A stretch of 64,000 bases of DNA from Beroe forskalii (taxonomy: Eukaryota > Ctenophora > Nuda > Beroida > Beroidae), in assembly GCA_011033025.1 (NCBI GenBank), contig WFMF01000079.1:529384-593383 (forward strand), read 5' to 3'. A program made the position numbers and the translations under genes. Below, piece after piece: positions 12,764-25,195 of the stretch. Each line of letters begins with the position of its first letter. Position 1 is the first letter of the stretch. The notes below the pieces were generated by a model. The model ran no database searches, had not been told where the DNA came from, and saw only the letters and a list, made by a program, of their open reading frames with translations.

Positions 12764-13175
12764 CAACTAAAAAAAGTCATTTATCATATTCACTAGTACC
12801 CAATAACACTGATATATCAATATGATTAACAAACTAAAACCACGGCCAAACTTATTCTACAGTCAATATCCCGGTTTTAATTTGAACAATCCGCATATTC
12901 ATGCAGTTTTCCTAAAGTTCGCTTCAGGCAAGAGGCCTCTCACCTCATATATAAGACACAATTCAGGATATTTCGCCCAGGTTGGAATCGTGTGATCTGT
13001 TAATGTTATCTTCCTCGTCTGAAAACAATTTCCGTTAATAAATACATGGGACATTAATCAGGCCTCAAATAATTATTAAGCCACATGATAATTCAGGCTG
13101 AATCAGTGACACATTAATCTTTATGATAAATGATAATTCACCCTGAGCACAATCACTCAATGAAGGGGTCCAGTG
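12764..13175. other. 3' flank of Elongin A, possible last exon
   Basis: Mostly AT-rich noncoding. On the minus strand 13018-12963, after a TTTTCAG acceptor, reads DEEDN then HDSNLGEIS and a stop, and the right arm preserves this as DEEDNRSHDSNLGEIS (57345-57398). It could be an alternative terminal exon of the Elongin A-like gene, but I could not settle a matching donor and phase. Confidence 0.35.
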
Positions 13176-16100
13176 TCACTGACCCAATCCACTTTCTAGT
13201 CTGTGTTTGGGGCAGTGGCACCCACCCCCCTTGATGTCACGTGACACTAACTTGTGGGGGTATCGAGCTTCCTCCAGGCTCCTCTTGAGAAGGGGGCGTT
13301 TGGAGGGGGCTGTGGAGGAGGGGGCGTTGAGGGAGCGTTTTACCCCGCGGGGTTTGGAGAGAAGGTTAGCCGGACCCAGGATGTGTTTCACAGCTGAGTC
13401 TGAGGGAGGGAAATTGACACGGTGTTATTTCGGTTGTGAGACGCGCAAGGGTACTTTTTGCGCGCGCAAATGTGCTTTCTGAGTTAAATTATTCTTTTAA
13501 TTCTATTATTAGAGAGTACAATTGCGCGCAGTAACGCACCGCAAAAAGTACCCGAGTGCCTCATAAAACAACACGCCTGGAAGGGTCAACGCATGTTATA
13601 TTATATGTTATATTATAGTTACGATTAAAAGGCTATTGATTGAGGCTGCCGTGTTTACAGGCTGCAAGAGGCCAAGAGGGAGGGAATGTTACTTTTCTGC
13701 TTCAATGCTAAAACCTGAAACTATAGAATTCATACCGTTTTTCTCTTTCTGCAGTTTAGCACTCGTTATGCTGCTTGTGAGTTTCTTCAGCTTTTCTTTC
13801 TTCTCCATAACTTTGTCCTGGGTGGTTTTGATTGGCTCAGAATCAGCAAACAAAAGTTGGACACAAAAATTTCGATACATCTAGCCATTTGGGTTTCTGG
13901 TACGTAACAATAACTGACATGGATTTTGGTTTTTGAGATTCAATTTTATAGCGGTTTTAAAATACGGTGTCGGGATAGTTCAAGACTGCCGCTGGTTTAA
14001 ACAAGACGTGGACTCACCCAGTACATGTCCTTCCAGGATGAGCCTATCAAGGCGTTCGAATGGAACTCCTTCTCCACCAAATTCTTCCAAATACTCTCCA
14101 GTGTTCCTGTAAAATAACAAGAATTGCGCCTGCAGGCTCGTCCCGTTGCATCGTTTTGCAGGCGCTTTATTTCCCTCTCCAACGTACTTGAATTAACGCG
14201 CGCATGTAATAGCACGTGGGTGAATTCGGTCCGTTACACGTGCCAAATCATTGCGCGCGCTCCCGCCAATTCGTAGAACTCTTTGTAGATTTGGCCCTTT
14301 TGTTTGCGCGCCATTTCATTACGAATAGCGCAGCGCCATTTTTGTTACGCATCACATTTTCTTTGATGTCGCTATCGAATTGTACAATTGTTGCACTTTA
14401 TGGTTCATGTTGTATCACATCGTCCCTTTAGTTTTACATGATTTCATGAAGTCAAGACATGGAAAAGATAGATGATTTGATAGGTACTTCATACTGTTCA
14501 AGATTGAAGATTCTGGTATGTTTATCGAGACGAATTTTTCATGGGAAGCCATGGTCATCATTGATTGCACTCGAATTGTTCATTGTCAATTGTTTCTAAG
14601 CTGCAATATCACTTGAAATCCAAAAGGATATTGATGAGGAATTCCGTGACAGCGTGACAGTTGTTAGATATTTCACTTATTCATGGGCCTGGGCCACGTC
14701 TTATCATTGAAATTAATAAACCAAGTTTTAAAAACTTAAAAAGGAATCAAAATTTTCAAGGTCAGGATCACCGGAGCATTGAACCCAAATAGCTGTAAGC
14801 TAGCTGCTGTGAGAACTGCACACGATGCCACTAAGCCACTACACCAAACTGAGAAACTACACCGGCGCGAGTGATTTTATAAAGGAGCAGTTCGTTCATG
14901 CACCTTGTGCCTGTAATGGTACCTTGTTGACGAAATCTCCCTCAAATATGTGGACATCTCCCTCAAATTTGTGGACATCTCCCTCAAATTTTGTGGACAT
15001 ATCTCCCTCGGACTTTCCGGGCACTTTCCAGAAATTACAGTAGTTGTATTGCAAATCTGGACCTGCTATGCACATATCCTATTTCTCACCTTCCCAAAAA
15101 CGATCTCTGCTAACCCTCTCATTTGCCTTTTTGTAAAACAAAAACGCAATTGGAGAGGGAAAAAATGGTTATAGAACCTTCTGCCGTTTTCATCGGTGTT
15201 ACTTGCCTGACCCTCGTCCTTTGTTTTGGCTGTGGGTCTACCTGAGTACATTCCTCGGGCAGTGCCCTTGGGACAGAGAAATATACCAAATTTGAGTCGA
15301 TAAGCCAGTGCCTATTTCATAATTGTAAATAACCGTTGTGGATCAGATCGGTATAACTTGATCAAGCTGAAAGTGCTCAAAATTGATGCCATCGGCTGAC
15401 GAGTGACGAGTCCGGAAAGAATCTATAGAATCACTATCTTAAAGCAACTATTAAAATATCACACAACTATTAAAATATCACACAAGCATAACTTCCAAAT
15501 CAAAAATCATTCTTGAAAGAAATAAAAAGCATCTTGCTAGGCAAATTGTCTTAAGTTTAGAATCAAAATTGTATCTCTTTGGCACATATTAGTCTATTCA
15601 GTGATCATCATCAATTTGCCATCATAAATTCAATTTCGCATTCGATATGTTCATCGGCATATATCTGAAAACAAGTTCAGATTCATTTTACTCGAACTTT
15701 AAGTCCATCTCGTGAAAAATTGTGTGACAATTTCTGCTGTGTCTTTTTACGTTTCAATATTTTAATTTTATCGCGGATAAAATCTTTGCATTTCGGAGAC
15801 AAATAAATGAAAATGAAAGGGTTACAAGCCGCGGAGAAGGAGAAAGGGAGAACGTTCATTGCAAAGAGAGCCCATCCAAAAGCTGGAGATTTGAAAATAA
15901 CACCCTCCCCCTTGCTCCCACGGGATCCCAAGAGGGATACCACAGGTAAGACGCAGGTAACTAGCAACAGCAGAGGTGTGCCAGCGTTAGTAAGCAGGAT
16001 CTTCTTAGTGCAGAGATTCTTCCTCTCCGACCTCTCAGAGAGGCGATCCCTGGGTTGACGGAGATGGGAGATGGTGAGCAGGGTCGCAACAACAGCCCCG

Positions 16101-19100
16101 ATCTGTATGGAGACATTCAACAAGTAGCACAGCCACAATGGCAGGATAATGAGTGTTCTCAGGTTGGCCTGGTCTTTGAAGGAAGCTACAATATCTTTCA
16201 CGGTTACACAGTATGTTGATGCTAAGAACACATTATCCGAGGTGAAGATAACAATCGAGCATTGCACAGTAACGAATCCGAGCAGAGCTCCAAAGCTCAG
16301 AGCCACTCTGGCTCGTCTAATCCTCCGGAAAGGAAACCTGATCTGAACATATCTCACAAGGGTCATCAGCCCTGTAGTGATTATTTTGGCAAAACCCATA
16401 GCCCACCACAGTACAGTTATGGCTGCATGACCTGTTTTGGCGGGTTTAATGTAGCAATTGAGCGGGTAATCCCGCTCAGTCAGGCATTCCAAGCCACTGT
16501 TTGATCTGTTATCAGGATCCAGGTAGGCTGCAAAGTAGAGCACTGTAACTGCTGTGAAGGCGGAATTCATGACATCCACAACGGATAGAACACAAAACAT
16601 GAAGCTGGCAACGGAGGACTTCTTGACGCTGAACAAGAACACGATAGAGTTGAGGAGGTGTGAGGTCGGAGTGCAGAGGGCCAGACATACCAAGATAGCA
16701 ACCCCTGGGGCAGGGACTGGGAACTGGTGCGTGAATACTAGCATTGCTCTGTATCATGCGCCTGCATGGCACTATATAAACACTAGCTTTGGTATAACAT
16801 CAAGATCGAAGATAATAGTATTGTTGGTATTAAATGTCAAACGCAAGGAAATGTCTTAATTTTCCTTGACATGTGTAAATACAAAATTTGTCACAGTTGT
16901 TGTTCGGATATGTGTGCTCATAAGTAAAAATCTTAAAGCACCTAGTCAAAAAGTAGTAAAAAGGGTTCAACTTTTAGCACAACTTTAGACAGTTTTTAAC
17001 TTCAGGAAGGCTGTTTGCTACCCATTTTGAGTGTTTGGACAACTGCATATCCAACATGCAGTTTTGAATCATTATTTAGGGGCCCACTCCCCTTTTCAAA
17101 TCCCTTTTTATCACCCTTTTTACTACCCTACCTCGTCAAAAGGGTAGTAAGAAGGGTTATAAAGGCCAAGATTAGAGAGTTTTTCATTTCAAACAATTCT
17201 AGATCTATCTCGAGTGCTGGGACAACAATAAATCCAATAAAAGTGTTTGAAATCATTTTGGGGTTTTAAAAACACTTCCTGTAACCCTTTTACTATATTC
17301 TACTTTTTACTTATGAACACACATAGCAGTGAGGCTAGATTCCTGAACTCAGTGAATGCCTTTGCTGAACGGCATGTAAAACTGTAAACAAGGAACTGAA
17401 GCTGAGAGGTTTCGTTCAGTCTGGACAGTATTGTGTCAAATGTTTATTTATACAAATTGTGTTTCTCAACACAAACCCAGATTATAAAAACGGCCATGAG
17501 CTTCCACTCGTTTCACAAATTACATGAATAATAAAGATGGCTTATTATCTCAGCACCATGTTCAATACAACGTTGATTTACAAATTCAGGTCCCTTTATA
17601 ATGACCAGTTTCCGCTCATTAATAAATGATTAAGTGATTAGCTGAAGCCTGAAGGGTGGGTGAGGTGCGGTAATGACACGGAACAATATGAATATTCAAA
17701 CTTATTCAGTTATTGAAGAGATCTTTCACTAATCACAGGTTACAGGATCAATTTAAGGGGATTTCAAAGCCCCATCCTTTGTTCCAAGTACATTCGTTGC
17801 AATATTACAATTTACAAGTTAAATCATTCGTAAGCACCCCCTTTACAACAAGGCAGGAAGATATAACAAAAGGCCAAAAGAATTGCGAACTTGCACGTGG
17901 TGCAAGCTTTCGATGGGAGCGAATGCCCTGGAAAATGAAAACGATTTAACTGCATGAGTCTGATCTGTACTCTGGTTTGCCGAACAACCTCATCACTCTA
18001 TTGGAAAAGGCTCCACAACACAGCCTTGATTCCCACCCACAGCCAAACGTCAACTTGCAGTCACTTAAAGACAATCTAGGCTTATTATTATCTCCAATCT
18101 CCATTCTCACACAGTAACCCAGTTAACATGGATCTAAAGGTATACAATAGGGAGTCGTGTTGAGAAACAAACTTTCTATAAACCGAAACGTGACACAAAA
18201 GCTGACACAATAGCTGTTACACCATAACACAAAAACATAAGCAAGAACTGACTCACAAACATTCAATTCTGAATTAAAAAACGTCGGGCTTACGCCTTAC
18301 ATAATCAACTGACTTTGTAGCTTTATCTATCGTGATTATTAAGTAAGAGTCATTAACGAGCTACACCCTATGAAATTCGTCCTTGGATATCCGTAGTATA
18401 AGAATCGGAAAAGGTGGACTACCAAGGTTTGCTTCGCACGTTTACCGCTATCGTGTGATGGAAAACAGCATAATAACTCACTAACTCAGTGATGAGAGGT
18501 AACGAGAGGGCCAACTTAATGCTCTTATAACTGATAAGTAGGTTGGTATTTGGTATTTGGTAGGTAGTATCAACTTCAACTAAGCAATGATAAGTCACAC
18601 CACTCATCATGCCAACGGTTGACTGCATTACTCACAAGTTGGCAGTACCACCTCGTACCCACTGCATTACTCATTAGAGTCTTTTAAGCATTACGGGCGT
18701 AACACGATGGTGACTAAGACACCACTGTCAAGAGGAAGCTACATCGTGACATACGGAAGGTGTACAAGGGGAACTCGAAGGTTATTAATCGGCCAATGAA
18801 CATGCATGAAAATGTCATATGAGGACCATCTGTTCATTTTCCGCATGGGGATGGAAAATAGAGAGATAGATTTTAATTTTAATAGTCATAAGTAGTCTTG
18901 ACCACATCATTTATTCGTTTGTAGTACAGATAATCGGTATCATACCGCTCTCACAGAGCAATTTCATTAGCTTTTATAAGAGATATGATCGGGTCAAATT
19001 ACAGCACTTCTGTACTGTGGTTTTTATAAGAGGAAAAATAATGAAACCATCTGTGCAAAAATTATTAACAAGGGACTGAGGAGAAATCATGGGGATATTG

Positions 19101-21891
19101 TTTCGTTCCACGGATCGAACTGGCAGGATAAACTGTTTTGTACACGAGTGGTGGCGACGAAAAAATCGATAAAAGATTTTTTAGCTTTATATATGTGATA
19201 TGGCCATTTTACTAGCATTTTCATTACTTTCGCTTTCCGCTGAAATTAGCGCATATAGCGCAAACCTTTGAGACTGGCTCACTCACAGGTCACTTCTACA
19301 TTAACCAATCAGCGTGTGAGTTGACTGCCAACTCGCGCGCTGATTGGTCGATATTATATCACAAACCTTTGAGAGTGGTGTTTCTGTGCTCCAATAGGTT
19401 CAGCTGCTCGGCAGTGCACCTGAAAAATAACAAACACCTGTTATTAATTACCTGTAAAGAAACCTTAAGATTTCATATAATTCTGATATTAGATAGCGCT
19501 GATCTTTAGTCTATAAATAGAAACACGCTCTATTGATTTCAAATGCATTTCAGGCGTTAATTATGCGTGATTACTGATTATGTGTGATTACTGATCTAAT
19601 TTGAGATTATGTACGATGCTAATTTTAGGAATTAATCCACTTCCTTTATCAAAAACTCGCTTTAAGATGCTTCGCTTACTTTAGTAGGGCAGGTCGTAGG
19701 TCCTCGCACGTCAGGTTACCCACGTGGTAGATGGAGTCGTAGTGCTGAACCACCTTCAGTTTGGATAGCTCCTTTAGCGACATCACTGCAACAGGATGGA
19801 AAAACTTAGGCAACGATTCAACTACGTGGAGCAGTCTTAGCAATAAAATGTAGGAAATATTAAGAAATAGAACATTCGCAGTCATCAAAAGTGAAACAGT
19901 CTTCGTATGAAAAGTACGATAGTGCACTTAAGAACATCAGAACATCGACACTTATAATAAATGCGATTTTGATAAAATCGCACTAATTATGTAATGCAGT
20001 TCTCAGGTAAGGTAAACCTCTCAATGATCTCACCTCCTTTATGGGTCTGCTTGTTGCCAGAGTAGATACCCCAAATGTTGCCAGCCTTGGGACACTTCCC
20101 ATTAAACAACGGTCCTGAAGAATCGTATGTTACAGACTGCAGTTAATTGGGAACTCTGAATTAATTTAAGCTAAGTTAATTAAGCTAATGAAGCACAGAG
20201 CGCGAGAATGTGTAGTAAAATATTTCAGCGCGCCCCAAACAAGTAAACGTTTTCGGTTTATTTTGTGACGTTTGGCAAATTTATGGACTGGAATAGAAAG
20301 TACGTTTCTGTCCAATTATGCATTGAGCAATTGCCACATATTTGCATTTCAAGTGGTAGGTTTTGTTTGAAGCGCATATATTTGAATAATCTTTTGTTTC
20401 TACTCTCTACTATACACTTGCATACGTTATACGTCATAACATGGCAGCTTTGACTGACAAACGACGGTGTAAACTTTTAACTGTTATCGGGAGATATCAC
20501 AAGAAACAACTAAAACTCACTTGATCTCTTGGCGTTGGGTTGGTAAAAGTACACTTGCAGCGGTTTCTCAGGCTCTACCTTCCTTTCCTCTCTTTTGACG
20601 GGTTTACTCTTTTCTACCGCAGGCCGAACTTGTTTCGCAGGCCCAACTTGCTTCGCAGGCTCCACTTGTTTCTTCCACTTTCTCACAAGATTTTTGGAGG
20701 ATTCGACGACCTCCGGACAGTCGTGAGATTTGAAGCTGTTTATCAGCTTACCTATTCCCGTGTTCTGAGGAATTTACTTTTCAGAGAACAGTTGAGGTCA
20801 TAGAGTCACCATTTCTTATACAATAATACTTCAAAAAATCGTGTAATTAAACACCAAATCAAATAAAAGCTAGGCACGTATAATGATAATACCTTCAATA
20901 CTGATATCGTAACATTGTAACCATCAAGTTTCTTAAAAATCTTTAGGTAAAACTTGTCCTGAAACAATCAGCTGGTTAGAACAAAACATCAAATGTGATA
21001 CAATCAAATATGATTGTTGAACACATTTTACATTAAAACACAAAATACTAAAACATAGAGAATCATGTAATTCGCGCCTAAACAAGACCTAGAACCTACA
21101 TTCCTTCCACAATCGCCCATATTAAATTGCTCAACAGAATATTATAAGGTGACCTTAGTTTAAAACTACCTCAGTTCACTTCTGATAACTGCGACACTTT
21201 CTTTGATATACCTTACGAGACATATTTAAAAGGTACGAAATTTGGGGATTTTACGAAAAAATCCCCATATTTTCGTTCCCCCAAAATTTCGATCCCCAAT
21301 ATTATTTCCCCCAAATTAGTTAATTGTGGATTTGTGATTTGACTAACAGTGCATAAAATATGGAATTCCCAGACAAATTTCAATAAGTATATCAGTGCAG
21401 AAGAGTTAAAAATATCTTAAATGCAGTAATTCCTAATAAAACCTCCTACACTCGACTCGATAAAAGGGATCTTGTACTGGAAATTCTACTACTTCGATCA
21501 CCTCAGTAATATTGGCCTTTCTGAAGTTCTGATTTATTCCCAAAAGTTACCTTATTTTTTTCGAATTTGAAAAAAAGGCGAAAATCACCTGATTTAATTT
21601 GGGGTACGAAATTTGGGGATTTTTGAAAAAAATCCCCATATTTTCGAACCCCCAAAATTTCGATCCCCGGAATTATTGTCCCATGTTATTTTGTCTTGTA
21701 AGGTAGTGCGATTTTGATAAACCTGTACCAATTTAATTCGCACATCTTGAAGAGCGCACGTGGTGCAGTTCTTAAGTGTGTGTATGTAAGCAATTCATAT
21801 CATTTTAAAAATAACAAACCGGGTGCTCCGTCTGCTTCAGCAGTTTACTGAGATTCGTAACTTTCTTCTCTGTTACCTTCTCATCGCTCAT
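13176..21891 (-). CDS. ELOA: Elongin A-like transcription factor (left arm)
   Basis: Nine exons on the minus strand: 21891-21820, 20958-20893, 20764-20521, 20114-20034, 19785-19680, 19419-19367, 14106-14018, 13835-13736 and 13399-13176. All have GT-AG junctions and phases that join. Exons 1-3 give a TFIIS N-terminal (LW) domain (KNTGIGKLINSF, NLVRKWKKQV). Exons 5-8 give the Elongin A BC-box/F-box-like region (SLKELSKLKVV, HVGNLTCEDLRPALLK, CTAEQLNLLEHRN, SSWKDMYW). Elongin A is the large subunit of the SIII elongation factor and a substrate receptor of a cullin ubiquitin ligase with Elongin B/C. The BC-box has serine where cysteine is usual. At about 350 residues it is short for the family. 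Exon 3 has six extra residues (one more AKQVGP-like repeat) than the right copy. An intronless GPCR lies in intron 6. Confidence 0.82.
13440..13565. repeat. GCGC-rich inverted repeat in intron
   Basis: GGGTACTTTTTGCGCGCGCA near 13450 faces TGCGCGCAG...CGCAAAAAGTACCC near 13530-13555 in inverted orientation around an AT-rich loop. It is present in both arms (right at about 56800-56905). It may be a small foldback element just before the last coding exon. Confidence 0.6.
15683..16744 (-). CDS. Rhodopsin-like GPCR nested in Elongin A intron (left)
   Basis: Intronless 353-codon ORF with seven hydrophobic segments. Class A marks: TM1 with LLNSIVF, TM2 with LSVVDVMNS, a TM3 end reading LMTLVRYVQI (VRY in place of DRY), basic intracellular loops, and TM7 ending CNPFIFIYLSP (NPxxF instead of NPxxY), followed by a lysine-rich tail. 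The ligand is unknown; orphan peptide or amine-type receptors are possible. The start differs from the right copy: an upstream ATG is out of frame here because of a small indel, so translation probably begins at MLVFTHQ. The gene lies in intron 6 of the Elongin A-like gene on the same strand. Confidence 0.78.
   Translation of the reverse strand: MLVFTHQFPVPAPGVAILVCLALCTPTSHLLNSIVFLFSVKKSSVASFMFCVLSVVDVMNSAFTAVTVLYFAAYLDPDNRSNSGLECLTERDYPLNCYIKPAKTGHAAITVLWWAMGFAKIITTGLMTLVRYVQIRFPFRRIRRARVALSFGALLGFVTVQCSIVIFTSDNVFLASTYCVTVKDIVASFKDQANLRTLIILPLWLCYLLNVSIQIGAVVATLLTISHLRQPRDRLSERSERKNLCTKKILLTNAGTPLLLLVTCVLPVVSLLGSRGSKGEGVIFKSPAFGWALFAMNVLPFSFSAACNPFIFIYLSPKCKDFIRDKIKILKRKKTQQKLSHNFSRDGLKVRVK
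16911..17323. mobile_element. TA-target MITE, shared by both arms
   Basis: TIRs read TGTGTGCTCATAAGTAAAAA and TGTGTGTTCATAAGTAAAAA (right end reversed), flanked by TA on each side. The interior carries inverted copies of AAAGGGTAGTA-like sequence. The equivalent insertion sits at 54104-54513 in the right arm, so it is older than the arms' separation. Confidence 0.75.
17429..18212. mobile_element. Inverted-terminal element of ~780 bp, both arms
   Basis: Both ends carry the inverted pair TATTGTGTCA...TTTATACAAA...TTTGTTTCTCAACAC. The right arm counterpart is 53213-53998. The interior contains open frames preserved in only one arm each (the cysteine-rich frame at 53218-53475 is broken in the left arm), so I do not call them genes. 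Confidence 0.5.
18213..19366. other. Intron sequence, no gene seen
   Basis: Part of Elongin A intron 6, similar in both arms. At 19290-19350 a short inverted pair around ACCAATCAGCG...CGCGCTGATTGGT was noted. No coding exon was identified. Confidence 0.5.
21211..21703. mobile_element. TA-target element with ggggat repeats, left only
   Basis: Ends CCTTACGAGAC and GTCTTGTAAGG are inverted and flanked by TA (21209-21210 and 21704-21705). The interior has two similar blocks (21233-21310 and 21600-21668), each with TACGAAATTTGGGGAT facing an inverted AAAATTTCGATCCCC. The right arm lacks the insertion near 48985-49000. Confidence 0.7.
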
Positions 21892-21985
21892 GTTACTAGA
21901 TTTGATAAGTATACTTTATACGGGTTGCAAGAGTTTAAATTCAAGTTTTAATTCAAGTGACATAATATTAGATATTTTCTTAGTA

Positions 21986-24291
21986 CAGTCAAATCTGGCC
22001 GAAAATAGCCCAAAATCGGAACAAATTCTACACCAAGCGATTTTGACTGTTTTCTGTAGTTTTTTGCCCATAAAATTGATCTAGCAACTTTCCAAGACTT
22101 TCCAGGGTGGGGGAAAGTGCCGAAAATCGATTTTTAGTTGAGGCGCAGCTGACTGTTTTGTGAAAAATAGTTTTTTGACTGAGGAAGGTCTAAACTTGAT
22201 TTGGGCTTAAAAGAAGCGTAATGACCATGTTTATTTGCGACTTTTAATAAACATATGCCCTAAAATGCTCAGGAACCGAGTTATGGGCGAAAAAACTAAT
22301 TTTTGGGCACCATGAGACATTGTGGAAGCGATTTTGTATCTCGGCCCAGGAAGGTCGTAGAGACTTCGTTTAGGGTTTAAAAGAAGCGCAATGACCATGT
22401 TTATAGTCGACTTGCTAATAAACATATGCCCTAAAATGCTCAGGAACCGAGTTACGGGCGAAAAACGATTTTTTGTATGAGACATTGTGGAAGCGATTTT
22501 TGTATCTCGGCCCAGGAAGGTCGTAGAGACTTCGTTTGGGGCTTGAAAGAGGCGCAATGGCCATGTTTATAGCCGACTTGCAATAAACATATGCCCTAAA
22601 ATGCTCAGGAACCGAGTTATGGGCGAAAAACTGATTTTGTGGGCACCCAGGAAGGTCGTAGAGACTTCGTTAAGGGCTTAAAAGAAGCGCAATGACCATG
22701 TTTATAGACGACTTGTTCACAAAAATATGCCCTAAAATGCTGAGGAACCGAGTTATGGGCGAAAAACTGTGTTTTAGGCACCTGCAAGGCATTGTGGAAG
22801 CAATCTTGGCCCAGGAAGGTCATTGAAGCTTGATTTTGGATTTGTACGACATGTGAATTTATGCCCAAAACATCAGTTTTTCGCCCATAACTTTGTTCTG
22901 GAGCATTTGAGGACATACGTTTATAAACATATGTCCTCAAATGCTCCAGAACAAAGTTATGGGCGAAAAACTGATGTTTCGGGCATTATAAGACATGGCC
23001 AATGCTATTTCTGCATCTCTGCCCAAGAGCTCAAGAGGCTTGTAGATTTCATTGTAGACCTCAGATTATTAGCAAAAACCTGATGTTTGGTCAATATCGG
23101 CCATGACTCATCAGACAATAGACATGGCTGAAACAATTTTATATCCTAGTTCAGCAAAGCAGTATGGACTAAGTTTTAGGTATTGCCACCCATACAGGTC
23201 GTAGAGCTAGGTGTCATCAATGAATCATCAATCATCATCTTTACATTAGCCCTAATAGTCTACACAGTTGCCGTTCTTTTTAAGTTTTAAGCCCTTCTTG
23301 GGGCAAAGCTGTGATTAGAAAATTGTGCTTGCCTTAGTAGGGAGCCCCATATCAGTTTATCAAATCTATACAAGTCTGTTTATAAACATGGCTTTTGTAT
23401 TATTTTGATAAGTTTCAATGACCTTCCTAGGCTGAGCCCAGGAAAATTGCCTCAACTCAGAAGAAAACTAAAATTACATGAATTTGTTCTAGAGCATTTT
23501 AGTACATACCTTTGATAACAAGTAGTATATATTACACATGCCCATTGCACGTATTTACAGCCCACAATGAAATCTCTACTCAAGACTCTTGGGCCAAGAT
23601 ACCTAAATCGCTTCAGCAATGTCTCACAGGTGCCCGGAAATTCAGTTTTTCGCCCATAACTCTGTTCCTGAGCATTTTAGGGCACATGTCAAGGGCGTAT
23701 ATAAACAATGACATTGCGCTTCTTTTAAGCCCAAAGCGAAGTCTCTACATCTTTCATGAGAATTGAGATACAAAAATCGCTTCCACAATGTCTCGCGGGT
23801 GCCCAAAAAATCAGTTTTTCGCCCATAACTCGGTTCCTCAGCATTTTAGGGTATATGTTTATGAACAAGTCGTATAAAAACATGGTTATTGCGCTTCTTT
23901 TAAGCCCAAATCGAAGCCTTTACGACCTTCCTGGGCCGAGATACAAAAATCGCTCCCACAATGTCTCGCGGGTGCCCAAAAAACAGTTTTTCGCCCATAA
24001 CTCTGTTCCTGAGCATTTAAGGGCATATTTTTTATCAACAAGTCGTATATAAACATGGCCATTGCGCTTCTTTTAAGCCTAAAACGAAGTCTCTACGACC
24101 TTCCTGGGTCAAGTTATGATTTTTCACAGGTCAGTCGGCTGCGCCTCAACTAAAAATCGATTTTTCGGCACTTTCCCCACCCTGGAAAGTCTTGGAAAGT
24201 TGCTAGATCGATTTTTTGGGCAAAAAACTATAGAAAACAGTCAAAATCGCTTGGTGTAGAATTTGTTCCTGAAAAAATTAGGATTTGACTG
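21986..24291. mobile_element. Foldback element with ~170 bp monomers, left only
   Basis: A 2306 bp element flanked by TA (21984-21985, 24292-24293). The TIRs start CAGTCAAATC and extend about 200 bp inward with CCAAGCGATTTTGAC and CTAGCAACTTTCC blocks. Between them are tandem monomers, mostly 165-172 bp (GGAAGGTCGTAGAGACTTCG, CATGTTTATAG, ATATGCCCTAAAATGCTCAGGAAC), running one way on the left and inverted on the right. CAGT termini with a TA target resemble Tc1/mariner ends. No transposase. It lies just upstream of the Elongin A start. The right arm lacks it. Confidence 0.85.
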
Positions 24292-24299
24292 TACTATCT

Positions 24300-25195
24300 C
24301 TCAATAAAGTTCCAAAGCCCTTAGTGGTACCCCTCCGTGGTTTTCAATCAATCAGAAGGAAATTTTCCCACTACCGTTTAATAATAATAATGATTTTTGT
24401 GAACTCAAAGTAAAACAAAGAAAGATAAAAGTATTGAATTACAATTTTAGTGAAATTGAATATAAACGTAAATTAAATATAAAAGTTAATATAAGCATAT
24501 CATAAACGATAACAAAGTACGTCACACATTGAAAATTTACACGTATAAATTGCAATTTAAAAATTAAGAAATTCACTTTGGTTTCAAATTTAAATAAATT
24601 CACGAATCGCGATCTTTGTGTTAAATAAAGTTTATTTATAAAATTGTTAGGATAGAATCAGATTAATCCCTCAATAAAAATTCTTTAAAACACAATTTCG
24701 GAACTAGGGACAGTTGCATAAAATGTCTCGAAACAAATTATAATAATAATATTAATATGGTAATCACTGTAAAATACAAGTTACATCAATCAAGTGAGAA
24801 CAAAACATGAAATTACAAAACTGGAACTGAAAAGTATCAGTACTTTTAAAAAAAAACAGCTACCATGATAGTACAAATGGACATCAAAAGCAGAACTCAA
24901 AACTCGTTGATTTTCATTGCATCACGCAGCCAAAGGCTAAAAACTGTCATTTGCGATTCGATAAAACAATAAATTATTCAATGGTAAATTTAGATAGAAT
25001 AAAATTAACTTAAAATCAAAGACACTTAAAAATCAATAACCCTTGACAATCAATAACTGAATAACATGTCATATAATAGCTACAATCTACATCTGGCCAA
25101 GCTATAATCTATATGCGGGGTCAGATGTAGCTCTCAAACCCCTTCCTTACATCCAAAAAACAAATCAATTTCCCTCCTCCCAAGTCCCAGAGTTA
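24300..25195. other. AT-rich spacer conserved between arms
   Basis: Very AT-rich sequence matching about 47842-48620 in reverse complement. No gene, RNA or element boundary was recognised. The right arm carries an RT insertion at the inner side of this segment. Confidence 0.5.

Noticed and set aside
15807-16346. Plus-strand frames over the GPCR
   Set aside because: Antisense shadows of a well-supported receptor ORF.
17713-17949. 78-codon ORF conserved in both arms (also 53472-53708)
   Set aside because: Conservation is expected from arm identity; there is no motif, and it lies in an intron within a repeat element.
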